Made by a program: the position numbers and the translations under genes. This document shows, one piece after another, positions 7,834-16,760 of a DNA stretch of 64,000 nt. The stretch is from Mangrovactinospora gilvigrisea (GTDB lineage: Bacteria; Actinomycetota; Actinomycetes; Streptomycetales; Streptomycetaceae), in NCBI RefSeq assembly GCF_001879105.1, contig NZ_MLCF01000002.1, positions 62,001 to 126,000 of the forward strand, given 5' to 3'. A model generated the notes under the pieces. It was not told the DNA's origin. It worked only from the letters and a program-made list of their open reading frames with translations, and searched no databases. How positions within the stretch are numbered: the first letter of the stretch is position 1; each line of letters begins with the position of its first letter.

Positions 7834-9684
7834 GTGAGGGACATCGGCTCCGGGGGCGGCGGCCGCCCGCCGTCCCGGTGGCGGCTGCTGCGCGAGGCCC
7901 GGCACGCCGGGCCCGCCCTGCTGATCGCCGTCGCCGCCTGCCAGCTCGGCCAGGTCCTCCTGCCCACCGTCAGCTCCGTCGCGCTCGGCATGCTGGTCAC
8001 CCGGCTGGTCCGCGGCGAGGAGGTCGGGGCGGTCCTTGGTCTCCTTGCGGCGATCGGCGCGGCCCTGCTGGGACAGCAGGTGCTGCAGCTGCTGCAGGTC
8101 CCGCTGACGGCCTTCGCCGAGCGGCGGGTGGACCTGGTGCTGCGCGCCGAGATCTCCGTCCTGGTGGACGCGCTGCCCACGCTGGATCGCCTGGAGGATC
8201 CCCAACTCCAGGACGACCTGGCGCAGTTCCGCACCGGGGCGATTGCCTGGATGAACTCCGGCATCGGCGGCGGCGCTCTGGCGCAGCTGGGCCAGGCCGC
8301 CTACTACCCGGCGCTGCTGCTGCCCGCCGCCGTCCTCAGCGGCATCACCTGGTGGTGGGGCCCGGCACTGCTGCTGATCTCGATCGGCATCCGGATCGGC
8401 ACCGAGCGCGAGGTCATCGGCTTCGAGCGGCTGCAGACCGCGCACCGGGCCGCCACCCGCCGCACCCGGGCCTGGGGCGAGCTGATCGCCGGCCGCCGGG
8501 ACGCCAAGGAGGTGCGGGTCTTCGCCCTCGGGGACTGGCTGCTTGAGCGCTCGGACGAGGCGCAGGCCGAGCGCCTCGCCGCCTTCCTGGCCAAGCGCCA
8601 GGCCATGGTCCGCACCCAGGCCGGGCGGTTTGCGGTCTGCCTGGCCGTCGTGGTGGCCGTGGAGCTGACCGTGGCTGGTGCCGGGCTGGCCGGTGCGGTG
8701 CCGCTGGGCCGGATCGCGACCGTGCTGGGCGCCGCGACCGCCATGATCGGCGCCGGGTTCGGCCTCGGCAGCGCCCTGAGCATCGAGGCCGCCCTGCCGA
8801 TGGTCGGGGCCCTCGACCGGATGCGGGCCCGCGCGGCCCAGGACAAGGGGCGCCGTCCGGCCGCCCTCGAAGGCGCGGCTGCGGCCCGGCCGCCCCGCAT
8901 CCGCTTCCATGCCGTGCGCTTCGGCTACCCCGGAGCACCGCGGGAGGTCCTGCACGGCGTCGACCTGGAGCTGGTCCCGGGCGAGGTACTGGCGGTCGTC
9001 GGGGTCAACGGGGCCGGCAAGACCACCCTCACCAAGCTGCTGGCCGGCCTGTACGAGCCGACCGGCGGCCGGGTGACGGTCGAGGGCACCCGGGTGCAGG
9101 AGCTGCCGCAGACCTGGTGGCGGCGTCAGGTCCACGCCGTCTTCCAGGACTTCGCGCACCTGGAGATGTCCGCCGCGGACAACATCCGCATCGCCGCGGC
9201 CGAGGCCGGCGACGCCCAGGTGCGCCGGGCGGCCGCCCTGGTCGGCGCCGACACCCTGATCGACTCGCTGCCGCACGGCTGGGAGACGATCCTGGCCCGC
9301 GGCTACACGGGCGGGGTGGAGCTGTCCGGCGGCCAGTGGCAGCGCATCGCCCTGGCCCGCGCCGCACTCGCAGCCGAGCACGGCGCACGCGTCCTGGTGC
9401 TGGACGAACCCACCGCCAACCTCGACATCCGCGCCGAACTCGCCGCCTACGAGCAGATCGTGGCCGCCCGGGGCACCGCGACCGTCGTGCTGATCTCCCA
9501 CCGCCTGTCCACCGTCCGCAAGGCGGATCGCATCGTGGTCCTCGACGGCGGCCGGATCACCGAGAGCGGCACCCACGAGCACCTGCTGGCCGCGGGCGGC
9601 ACCTACGCCGAGATGTTCACCCTCCAGGCCGCCCAGTTCGACCAAACCCAACCCACCCCCGCGGTCCCGGAGGCGACGCGATGA
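7834..9684 (+). CDS. ABC transporter half-protein (permease-ATPase fusion), first of a pair
   Basis: The 616-residue exporter-type protein has an N-terminal transmembrane domain of several hydrophobic spans (residues ~25-330; for example LLIAVAACQLGQVLL, VVVAVELTVAGAGLAGAV) and a C-terminal nucleotide-binding domain. Walker A GVNGAGKTT is near residue 390, the signature LSGGQWQR near 497, Walker B RVLVLDEP near 520, and the H-loop in VVLISHRLSTV. The coupling segment DAKEVRVFALGDWLLE is the same type as in the ABC protein at 56191-57990. GTG at 7834 has AAGGGGG upstream. The stop overlaps the next start (ATGA), so the two halves are probably co-translated and form a heterodimer. Confidence 0.88.
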   Translation: MRDIGSGGGGRPPSRWRLLREARHAGPALLIAVAACQLGQVLLPTVSSVALGMLVTRLVRGEEVGAVLGLLAAIGAALLGQQVLQLLQVPLTAFAERRVDLVLRAEISVLVDALPTLDRLEDPQLQDDLAQFRTGAIAWMNSGIGGGALAQLGQAAYYPALLLPAAVLSGITWWWGPALLLISIGIRIGTEREVIGFERLQTAHRAATRRTRAWGELIAGRRDAKEVRVFALGDWLLERSDEAQAERLAAFLAKRQAMVRTQAGRFAVCLAVVVAVELTVAGAGLAGAVPLGRIATVLGAATAMIGAGFGLGSALSIEAALPMVGALDRMRARAAQDKGRRPAALEGAAAARPPRIRFHAVRFGYPGAPREVLHGVDLELVPGEVLAVVGVNGAGKTTLTKLLAGLYEPTGGRVTVEGTRVQELPQTWWRRQVHAVFQDFAHLEMSAADNIRIAAAEAGDAQVRRAAALVGADTLIDSLPHGWETILARGYTGGVELSGGQWQRIALARAALAAEHGARVLVLDEPTANLDIRAELAAYEQIVAARGTATVVLISHRLSTVRKADRIVVLDGGRITESGTHEHLLAAGGTYAEMFTLQAAQFDQTQPTPAVPEATR

Positions 9685-11462
9685 GGAACCTCCGGCTGCT
9701 GGGTGTCGTACTCGGCTTGTGCCGTCGCATCGCCCCGCGGCAGCTGACATGGTCGCTGCTGCTGGGCGTGCTCGGCGCGTTCGCCTCCCTCGGCATCGGT
9801 GTGGGCATGCGCGACCTGGTGGACGGCCTGGCCCACCACAACACCGCCGCGGCCGTCACCGGGGCCCTGGTCGGCGCCGTGTCCCTGGCACTGTCCTCGA
9901 TGGGCGGGCGGGTCGCCGAATCACTGAACGCGGTACTGGCCGAAGCGGTCGGCGCCGCAATGGAACACCAGGTCCTGCGGCATAGTACGGCCCTGCCGTA
10001 CGGGGCGCTGGAGGATCCCGGTCAACTGCACCGCCTGGAGCAGGCGCGGGTCCCCGGCATCCGGATGGTCAGCGGCGCCCTGCTGCTGCTCAAGGTCGGC
10101 CCGCTGGGGCTGCAGGTCCTGTTGAGCCTGATCCTGCTGGCCCGCACCTCGTGGTGGCTGCCCGCGCTCGCGCTGACCGCGCTGCCCTCGTTGTGGCTGG
10201 CCCGCCGCGGCGAGCGCGCGATGCGCGCCGTGCGCACCCAGGTGGCCGAGGACACCCGCATGGCCACCCGGCTGTTCGACGCGGCCCTGGCCCCCTCCTC
10301 CGCCAAGGAGTTGGCGCTCGGCGGGGGCGCGGGCCTGGTCCGCGCCCGCGGGGAGCAGCGCCTGCGGCGCACGGCCGACCGCATGCTGCGGGCCGGGCTC
10401 TCCCAGGCCCGGCGGGAGTCCGCCGGCTGGCTGGTGTTCGCCGCCGGCTGCACCGCGGCGACCGCCCTGGCCTACCAGCTGGCCCGCGCCGGGGCGACCG
10501 GCCCGGGCACCGTGCTGCTGGTGGCCGGCCTCGGAAGCCAGCTGCGCGGCCAGATGGCCGCGATCCTTTCCGGGCTGCGGCGGTCCCTGGAGGCGATGGA
10601 CTCCCTCGACGCCTACCGGTGGCTGCTCGACCAGACCCCGGACCCCGCACGCCGGCAGACGGCAGGCGCCCCGGTGCCCGCCCGCCTCACCGACGGTCTG
10701 ACCCTGACCGGTGTCGGCTTCGCCTACACCCCCGGCGGACCAAAGGTCCTGGACGGCATCGATTTGTCCATCCCCGCCGGCAGCACCGTCGCCCTGGTCG
10801 GCGAGCACGGATCGGGCAAGACCACCCTGGTGAAACTGCTGTGCGGGCTCTACCGGCCGACCACCGGCAGCATCACCGTGGACGGCATCCCGCTTGAGGA
10901 TCTGGACCAGGCCGCCTGGCGCGGGCGCACCACCGCGGCCTTCCAGGACTTCTCCCGCTGGGAGTTCCGCGCCCGCCAGACCATCGGCGTCGGCGACCTG
11001 CCCCGCATCCACGACACCGCGGCGATCGCCAGGACCGCCGCCCGCGTGGGCGCCGCCCCCGTTGTGGACCAACTCCCCCACGGCGGCGAGACACAGCTGG
11101 GCACGACCTTCGGCAACGGCACGGAGCTGTCCGGAGGGCAGTGGCAAAAACTCGCCCTGGCCCGCGCACTTTTGCGCGAACGCCCGCTGCTGGCCGTGCT
11201 CGACGAGCCGACCGCTGCCCTGGACGCGGCCGCCGAACACGCCGTCTACCAGCAGTACGCGGCGGCAGCCCGCACCTACCGGCACTCCACCCGCGGCATC
11301 ACGCTGCTGGTCTCGCACCGCTTTTCCACCATCCGGATGGCCGACCTCATCGTCGTCCTGGACGGCGGCCGCATCGCGGAAGCCGGCAGCCATGCCGAAT
11401 TGATGGCCAACGGCGGCCTGTATGCCGACCTGTACGGCCTGCAGGAACGCGCCTACACCTAG
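9681..11462 (+). CDS. ABC transporter half-protein (permease-ATPase fusion), second of a pair
   Basis: The 593-residue protein starts at an ATG that overlaps the previous stop (ATGA). The membrane domain spans roughly residues 15-300 (LTWSLLLGVLGAFASLGIGVG; LQVLLSLILLARTSWWLPALALTALPSLWL). The ATPase has Walker A GEHGSGKTT near residue 374, signature ELSGGQWQKLALAR, Walker B LLAVLDEPTAALD and an H-loop in LLVSHRFSTI. It lacks a C39 peptidase domain, so any peptide substrate would need its leader removed elsewhere. With its partner it probably exports a natural product, judged by exporter architecture and the following glycosyltransferase; the substrate is not identifiable. Confidence 0.88.
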   Translation: MRNLRLLGVVLGLCRRIAPRQLTWSLLLGVLGAFASLGIGVGMRDLVDGLAHHNTAAAVTGALVGAVSLALSSMGGRVAESLNAVLAEAVGAAMEHQVLRHSTALPYGALEDPGQLHRLEQARVPGIRMVSGALLLLKVGPLGLQVLLSLILLARTSWWLPALALTALPSLWLARRGERAMRAVRTQVAEDTRMATRLFDAALAPSSAKELALGGGAGLVRARGEQRLRRTADRMLRAGLSQARRESAGWLVFAAGCTAATALAYQLARAGATGPGTVLLVAGLGSQLRGQMAAILSGLRRSLEAMDSLDAYRWLLDQTPDPARRQTAGAPVPARLTDGLTLTGVGFAYTPGGPKVLDGIDLSIPAGSTVALVGEHGSGKTTLVKLLCGLYRPTTGSITVDGIPLEDLDQAAWRGRTTAAFQDFSRWEFRARQTIGVGDLPRIHDTAAIARTAARVGAAPVVDQLPHGGETQLGTTFGNGTELSGGQWQKLALARALLRERPLLAVLDEPTAALDAAAEHAVYQQYAAAARTYRHSTRGITLLVSHRFSTIRMADLIVVLDGGRIAEAGSHAELMANGGLYADLYGLQERAYT

Positions 11463-11529
11463 CCGGCGCACCCCGACCGGACCCCACCACTCCCGCACAC
11501 CACCCCTGCCCGCCACCCGGCCCCGGCAA

Positions 11530-11548
11530 CGCCCCCACGGGGGGGGCG
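11530..11548. terminator. G/C hairpin between the ABC genes and the glycosyltransferase
   Basis: CGCCCCC and GGGGGCG can pair around a short loop 70 bases past the second ABC stop. It could terminate or attenuate transcription into the glycosyltransferase. There is no T-run, and the homopolymer tracts make chance pairing possible. Confidence 0.35.
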
Positions 11549-11580
11549 GCCCCTTCACGCAAAGGACACACGACACCACC

Positions 11581-12420
11581 ATGGTCGACGTATCGATGGT
11601 CATGCCCGTCCACAACGGCATGCCGTACCTGGCCGAGGCGCTCGACGGAATAGCGACGCAGACGCTGGCCATGGAGCTGATCGTCGTCGACGACGGCTCC
11701 AGTGACGACTCGGCACAGGTCGCCCGCCGTGCGGGAGCAACCGTCGTGGCCACCCCGCACCTCGGCGTGGCCGCCGCCATCAACCTGGGCGTCACCCACG
11801 CGAGCGGACGCTACATCGCCCGGCACGACGCCGATGACGTCTCGACACCAACCCGGCTCCAGGAGCAGTTCCGCTTCCTGGAGGACAACCCGGCCATCAG
11901 CGCGGTGGGCATCACCTCAGTGGTGATCGACGAGGACTCGGATGCCATCGGCCGCCCGGCCGACGGATGGCCGCACGCCCACCACCCGTGCACGCCGGAG
12001 GAGATCAGCGCCATGCTCCCCGGACGCAACCCGATGATCGGCGGGTCGGTGATGCTCCGCCGTGACGCGCTCGAGCGGGTCGGCGGATACCGGCCGGCGT
12101 TCCGATACGCCTCGGACTACGACCTGTGGCTGCGCCTGGACGAGGTCGGCGAGCTCGCCAACCTGCCGGGAGGCCAGTACCGGCTCAGGCGCCACGCGAA
12201 GAGCATGTGGGGCGCCCGGGGCGCCACCGCGTCCGTCTATGCCGTGCTCGCCCGCCACCTCGCCGCGCAGAGGCGCAGTGGCGGAGCCGACTCGCTGGCC
12301 CGCCTCGGTGAGGCCGAGGTCCGCGACCGGATCGCCGGCGTGGTGCGCAGGGTGGACGCGACCGGGGACCGCACCGGCGTCGTCGATGAGGTGCGGAACC
12401 TCCTCCCCGAACTGGTGTGA
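11581..12420 (+). CDS. Family 2 glycosyltransferase (GT-A fold)
   Basis: This 279-residue enzyme begins VDVSMVMPVHNGMPYLAEALDGIATQTL and has the nucleotide-binding motif ELIVVDDGSSDDS (residues ~33-44). The metal-binding region is YIARHDADDVSTP with Asp residues at 83-86. GGSVMLRRDALERVGGYRPAFRYASDYDLWLRL is the ED-like acceptor/catalytic-base region. It therefore transfers a sugar from a nucleotide donor to an unknown acceptor. A start at 11581 follows AAAGGACAC. It is intact, lacks membrane segments, and follows the ABC pair in the same orientation, suggesting a small glycosylation-and-export cassette. Confidence 0.85.
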   Translation: MVDVSMVMPVHNGMPYLAEALDGIATQTLAMELIVVDDGSSDDSAQVARRAGATVVATPHLGVAAAINLGVTHASGRYIARHDADDVSTPTRLQEQFRFLEDNPAISAVGITSVVIDEDSDAIGRPADGWPHAHHPCTPEEISAMLPGRNPMIGGSVMLRRDALERVGGYRPAFRYASDYDLWLRLDEVGELANLPGGQYRLRRHAKSMWGARGATASVYAVLARHLAAQRRSGGADSLARLGEAEVRDRIAGVVRRVDATGDRTGVVDEVRNLLPELV

Positions 12421-12790
12421 TCGCGCACGGCGGCCGGCTCCCGGGCGCTCCCTCCACCTCATCCTCGTCGACCCGATGCGGTGACGAAAATGCCAGCGGC
12501 TCGGCGCCGGCGAACGCGCGAGTCCCATCCGGTGGCCACACTCGAAGCGGATGCTCGCGCCGCCAATCGCAACCCACCGCCTCAACGGCACGGCGATGCA
12601 CCATGCCTGATGTCCGACCAGCTCCCCGTGTCTGGCGGGCCGAAGAACGGGGGCTCGAACGTTGCATGCCCTCGTCAGGGTGTGGTCATGGACCTGGAGA
12701 TCGATCGGCCGGGGCCGAGGATGCCGCAGGCGGTGTCCGCAGGCTTCTGGCCGCCTGGCCCCGCGCTGTTCGCCACCCGAGGGGTCGCTG
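12421..12790. other. Intergenic stretch, nothing recognisable
   Basis: Open frames on both strands lack the codon bias of the neighbouring genes and have no recognisable domain or ribosome site. Confidence 0.45.
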
Positions 12791-12976
12791 CTACTTCGGG
12801 TCCGGCTTCGGCCGGGTCGCCGCTCTCCAGGCGAAGGCGCCGCCGATGGTGAGCGCGAGGGCGAGGCTTCCGTCGCCGACGGCGCTCACCGTGTCGGTGC
12901 GATGGATGGCGCTGATGGCTCCGCCGATGGACAGGAACCATCACAGCAGGGCCACCAGGGTCCAGACGGTACGCAT
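12791..12976 (-). pseudogene. Small membrane protein gene with an in-frame TGA
   Basis: From ATG at 12976 the frame reads MRTVWTLVALL, then TGA, then WFLSIGGAISAIHRTDTVSAVGDGSLALALTIGGAFAWRAATRPKPDPK to a TAG. Two hydrophobic segments surround a short loop, typical of 60-residue two-helix membrane proteins of actinobacteria. Codon bias continues unchanged past the TGA, so the gene was recently coding. The product is truncated within the first helix unless the stop is read through. Function unknown. Confidence 0.5.
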
Positions 12977-13258
12977 GTGACGCCTCCGAGGGTGGGGTTG
13001 GCCGTGAGTCTGGGGGGCGGCGTCGCGGCACGAGGCGTCTTCACAGATGCGCGCTCGGCCGCAGGTGCCGTGGTGCCATGCTGGAAACAGCTGGGTCGCA
13101 ACCTTGTCGGCATCGGCTTGTACCCCCCAGCCCATCGGCCCTCAAAGCATCGATTGGGCCCGCCCCGCCTTGTCGCTCCCATCCGGTGATGCTGCTCCTG
13201 ACCGCAGTCCCGGACGGAGTGTCAGCGGTAGCGGACCAGGCCGGTCCGGGCGGGCTGA

Positions 13259-13963
13259 CTAGACCGGCTGCGTCGTGCCAGACCGCTGGTGGACGATTGC
13301 CGCGTCGGCCAGGCGCCCAGGCTCGAAGACGGCCGCCGCCACCCGCACTTCGGGACTCAGGCCGGCCCACACCTCGGCCAGCAGCTCCTGCCGGTCGCCC
13401 GCCTCGGTGCGCGCCTCCACCAACGGCGCGACGGCCTCGACCCGTTCGCCGTCGGAGCGGTAGGTCGTCATCAGCACGGCATCCCCCGGCTTCAGCTCCC
13501 GGACCGCAAGCGTCAGCAGGTCGGCCCCCGTCCGATGCCCCCGTGGGCGCCGCGCGGCGCCGAACCAGGCATGCGGTTCGGTGCGCAGGTCGGCCACCAC
13601 CGTGATGCGGGGTGTGCAGATCGGCGGGTCGGGCTCGTACTCCAACCCCTCCATCGCCTGATAGGGGCCGTTTCCTTGATGCAGGCGGTCCGAGACCACG
13701 GCCACCTGCTCGCCATTGCCGAACACCAGCCACCCGCCGCGCTCGCGCGCCGCAAGGTAGTGGCGAAGGGCATCGTGGCCGGACTCTCCGGTCGGCACCA
13801 CGCTCAGCGCATGCTCCTCCTGACGCAGGAAGCGCTCCTTGGAGGCCGCACTGCGCCCGGTCAGGAAATAGCCGCCGCACAGAAGTCCGCCGCGGGTGCG
13901 CGCCCACAGCACGCCCCGGCCCGGGTAGCGATTGTCCGCCAGCACCTCATGCACCTGCTCCAC
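13259..13963 (-). CDS. IMP-cyclohydrolase-like protein (PurO-type fold)
   Basis: The 234-residue product begins VEQVHEVLADNRYPGRGVLWARTRGGLLCGGYFLTGRSAASKERFL. This matches the N-terminal YPGRG and YFxxGRSxxSRxRxF-like motifs of the IMP cyclohydrolase (PurO) family, which has an Ntn-hydrolase-like fold. Later segments PYQAMEGLEYEPDPPICTPRITVVAD also fit. Bacterial members such as this have no proven activity; ring closure of a purine-like intermediate is only an analogy. The GTG at 13963 has GAGGAG upstream. It lies next to a stand-alone HisG, another enzyme of purine-linked chemistry, and both are on the minus strand. Confidence 0.65.
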   Translation of the reverse strand: MEQVHEVLADNRYPGRGVLWARTRGGLLCGGYFLTGRSAASKERFLRQEEHALSVVPTGESGHDALRHYLAARERGGWLVFGNGEQVAVVSDRLHQGNGPYQAMEGLEYEPDPPICTPRITVVADLRTEPHAWFGAARRPRGHRTGADLLTLAVRELKPGDAVLMTTYRSDGERVEAVAPLVEARTEAGDRQELLAEVWAGLSPEVRVAAAVFEPGRLADAAIVHQRSGTTQPV

Positions 13964-14106
13964 CGGCCGCACTCCTCGCTGTATCTGACGGCGCCTGGGC
14001 CGTTCGCGGATACAGTCATCCAACCGCACCCCGCCGAGGCGGCCCCGGGCAGACCCACACGCGGCCGCGGCACCCACCACCGCCACCGTGGCGCACGGAC
14101 GCGCCG

Positions 14107-14961
14107 TCAGATGCGGCACGCCTCGATCCGGGTGACCAGGACGGCCCTGGCTCCCGCCGCGCTCAGCCGGTCCATGACGGCGTGGCAGTCCTCGACCCGC
14201 GCCATCGCGCGGACCGCCACCCAGCCGTCGCTGTGCAGCGGGGAGACGGTCGGGGACTCCATGCCCGGCGTCAGCGCGATCGCCGCCTCCAGCCGGCCGA
14301 CCTCAATGTTGTAGTCCACCAGGACGTAGTCGCGGGCGAACAGGACATTGCGCAGGCGGCGCAGCAGCCGTTCGGCGGCCAAGTCGGTGGCCGGGTCCGT
14401 GCGGGCGGGCCGCACGACGATCGCCTCGGACTCCATGATGGGCTCGCCGATCGTGGTCAGCCCCAGGTGGCGCAGCGTGGTGCCAGTCTCCACCACGTCC
14501 GCGATCGCCTGGGCCACGCCCAGCCGCAGCGCCGTCTCCACGGCCCCGTCCAGGGCGACGATGCCGGCCGGGGCGATGCCGGCCTCGGCCAGGTGCTTCT
14601 CCACGATGCCGGGGTAGGAGGTGGCGATGGTCTTGCCCGCCAGGTCGGCGACGTCGGCGGCGGTGCCCGGGTCCGCAGCGAAGTGGAAGGCGGCGCGGGC
14701 GAAGCCCAGGGCCAGGACCTCCTCGGCGGCCGCTGCCGAGTCCAGCAGCATGTCCCGGCCGGTGATGCCCGCATCGAGTCGGCCGGAGCCGACGTAGACG
14801 GCGATGTCGCGGGGCCGCAGGTAGAAGAACTCCACCTGGTTGGCGCGGTCGGTGACGATCAGTTCCTTCTGCGCGGTGCGCTGCCGGTATCCGGCCTCAT
14901 GCAGCATCGCCTGCGCCTGGGTAGCCAGCGAACCCTTGTTGGGGACGGCGATGCGCAGCAT
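14107..14961 (-). CDS. hisG: ATP phosphoribosyltransferase (HisG, long form)
   Basis: The 284-residue protein begins MLRIAVPNKGSLATQAQAMLHEAGY and contains EFFYLRPRDIAVYVGSGRLDAGITGRDML. The phosphate-binding loop is DVVETGTTLRHLGLTTIG. A C-terminal regulatory ACT-like domain (LTPGMESPTVSPLHSDGWVAVRAMARVEDCHAVMDRL) makes it the long, HisZ-independent form. It catalyses the first step of histidine synthesis, joining ATP and PRPP. No hisE or other his gene is adjacent, although in streptomycetes hisE usually accompanies hisG. It is therefore probably an accessory paralogue, perhaps feedback-resistant or recruited to another pathway. The ATG at 14961 is favoured because MLRIAVPNKG is the conserved N-terminus. 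Confidence 0.9.
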   Translation of the reverse strand: MLRIAVPNKGSLATQAQAMLHEAGYRQRTAQKELIVTDRANQVEFFYLRPRDIAVYVGSGRLDAGITGRDMLLDSAAAAEEVLALGFARAAFHFAADPGTAADVADLAGKTIATSYPGIVEKHLAEAGIAPAGIVALDGAVETALRLGVAQAIADVVETGTTLRHLGLTTIGEPIMESEAIVVRPARTDPATDLAAERLLRRLRNVLFARDYVLVDYNIEVGRLEAAIALTPGMESPTVSPLHSDGWVAVRAMARVEDCHAVMDRLSAAGARAVLVTRIEACRI

Positions 14962-15304
14962 GACGACACAGCCCTTCTTCAGCATGGAGTGTTGAGGCAG
15001 TGACCAATGGTGCCAGAGATGCGGGTGGGGCACGACAGGTTTTCCGGCTGGGCGGGCCTTTGACCAGCGGGGAGAACCGGCGCCTCGGTCTTGTGGAGCC
15101 GCCGCTGCTGCCTTGTCGATCCGTGGCGGCGGCTGGTTCCCGCGCCGCATCTCCGCTTGGATGATCAACCATGCGGCGCTACAGCGGTGCTGCACGACAC
15201 GGCGGTGTCCGCGTGCGGCACGCGCCGCCGCGCCGCGGCCGTCAACGATGCACATCTCGATGGAGGTCGGTCCGGAGCATGAACGCCGGCAGGAGCATGC
15301 GGCG
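14962..15304. other. Intergenic stretch, nothing recognisable
   Basis: This region between the divergent hisG and acetyltransferase genes should contain both promoters. I could not single out convincing -35/-10 pairs, an attenuator or a riboswitch. Confidence 0.4.
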
Positions 15305-15865
15305 ATGCGGGAGCAACTGACCACCCGGCGGCTGGAGCTCAGGTGCTTTCGCCCGCGGGACGCCGAGGAACTGCATGCGATCTTCAGCGACCCGCTGACC
15401 CGCACCTTCACCGGCGGCGCCTTCACCGAGCCCGCACAGACCCGGCGGTGGATCGAGCGCCGGATGCAGGCGTTCGCGGACACCGGACTGGCCTGGTACG
15501 GGCTGCGCCTCCAAGGAACCGGGCAGCTGGTGGGCAACTGCGGCCTGTTCCCCGGACCTTCCGGCCCGACCGTCACGGAGATCGGCTACGAGATCCACCA
15601 GCCGCACCAGGGCCGAGGTCTGGCTGCCGAGGCGGCGGCGGCCGTCCTCGCCGAGGCGACCGCGTGCGCCGTCGGCGAAGTCTGGGCCACCGTCCGCCCG
15701 GACAACGCCGCCTCCCTGCGCCTCACCGCCCGGTTGGGCTTCACCCACCGCCACACGCGCCAGGAAGGCGGCCGGCCGCTGCTGTACCTGGCATGCCCCG
15801 CCGAGGCCACGGCCGACAGCGCGGGAGACGAGACCGCGGGGCGGTGGACTGCGGCTGACGGCTAG
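15305..15865 (+). CDS. GNAT-family N-acetyltransferase (RimJ/RimL type)
   Basis: The 186-residue protein opens with LTTRRLELRCFRPRDAEELHAIFSDPL, typical of RimJ/RimL acetyltransferases. ETIGYEIHQPHQGRG-like sequence (EIGYEIHQPHQGRGLAAEAAAAVLAEA) gives the acetyl-CoA-binding Q/RxxGxG/A motif A. VRPDNAASLRLTARLGFTHRH is the usual C-terminal motif. The ATG at 15305 has AGGAG about 10 bases upstream. Acceptor substrate is unknown; family members acetylate ribosomal protein N-termini, antibiotics or small amines. It is intact, unlike the similar enzyme at 4424-4997. Confidence 0.85.
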   Translation: MREQLTTRRLELRCFRPRDAEELHAIFSDPLTRTFTGGAFTEPAQTRRWIERRMQAFADTGLAWYGLRLQGTGQLVGNCGLFPGPSGPTVTEIGYEIHQPHQGRGLAAEAAAAVLAEATACAVGEVWATVRPDNAASLRLTARLGFTHRHTRQEGGRPLLYLACPAEATADSAGDETAGRWTAADG

Positions 15866-15875
15866 GCTCCCGCGG

Positions 15876-16060
15876 GTGAAGATCAGTCAAGCGTGCGGCG
15901 ACGACACCGCGGTCCTGGCCAGGCTGCTGTGGCTGGACACCCACCACCAGGAGCCGGACCCGCAGGCCCTGACGGCCTTCGCCGCGCAGCTCGCCGCATG
16001 GCACAAGCCCCACCAGGACACGCACACCGCCTTCGTGGCCCACTTGACGGGTCGTGAGGT
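15876..16060 (+). pseudogene. N-terminal fragment of a GNAT acetyltransferase
   Basis: A GTG at 15876 with a TAGGCT box just upstream (leaderless style) starts VKISQACGDDTAVLARLLWLDTHHQEPDPQALTAFAAQLAAWHKPHQDTHTAFVAHLTGREV. The HTAFVAxxxGxxV segment is the second beta-strand region of GNAT enzymes. The rest of the domain, including the acetyl-CoA motif, is absent. From about 16060 the sequence becomes the antisense of another truncated gene, so this is a recombination junction. Confidence 0.6.
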
Positions 16061-16485
16061 CGCTCGTGCAGCGGCAGAGCCGCATCGCGGTAGCGGTCCA
16101 GCCGGGTCGAAGCGCACAAGCCCGCGGTGTGGGACAGCAGCTGACGCACCGTCGCCGCACCACCCGGGGCGTCGGAGGCCATGGGCGGCAGGTAGTCGCG
16201 GACCAGCTTGTCCACCTCCATCAGCCCGCCGGTGACCGCGGCTCCGACCAGCGGCCAGGTCGCCACCACCTTCGTCAGCGACGCCAGGTCATAGCGGGTG
16301 TCCGGGCCGGGGCGGATGGAGTCGGGATCGGCGGGCGCCACCCGGCCGCACGCCGTGAACCAGGGCTCCTCATCGACCATGCCGTAGGCCAGCACCCCAC
16401 CCGGAGTGCCCCCGCCGTCCACGACGGCCTGGAGCGCCTCGCCCATCCGCTCCGCAGCCGACACCCCACCCGCATGCTCGGTCAT
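16060..16485 (-). pseudogene. N-terminal fragment of a beta-lactamase-fold serine hydrolase
   Basis: From ATG at 16485 the frame reads MTEHAGGVSAAERMGEALQAVVDGGGTPGGVLAYG and then DTRYDLASLTKVVATWPLVGAAVTGG. The SLTK is the SxxK nucleophile motif of class C beta-lactamases and related esterases. VRDYLPPMASDAPGGAATVRQLLSHTAGLCASTRLDRYRDAALPLHE follows, then similarity stops. The YxN and KTG/HxG motifs are missing, so the enzyme cannot be functional. Its truncation point coincides with that of the GNAT fragment on the other strand. Confidence 0.75.
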
Positions 16486-16760
16486 CCATCGTCTCCCTGA
16501 CTCGGGACCCAGCCCCGCTGCCCGACAGCCGGCTTCGCCGACGAACCGCAGCCGGCGGACCGCCACGTCCGATTGATCATTCCGGCGCGAGAGACGCGAT
16601 CTTCACCGCCGGCGGTTGCAGCGCGGTACGGCCCTCAGCAGTCGGCGCCGCGCAGGGGTGCATACCGTTCGCAGATGACGCCCCGTCAGTACATCGGCTT
16701 TGCCAAGACCGGCCTGGGCCTCAGCCGAGCAGGCACAGCTCTGGCAGACAGCTGCCGCGG

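Noticed and set aside
7616-7837. 73-residue open frame overlapping the first ABC start, possible peptide precursor
   Set aside because: No ribosome site, Arg/Ala/Gly-rich low-complexity composition and no core-like C-terminus; better explained as chance in high GC.
7192-9750. 852-residue minus-strand open frame antisense to the ABC gene
   Set aside because: Shadow frame of the ABC transporter.
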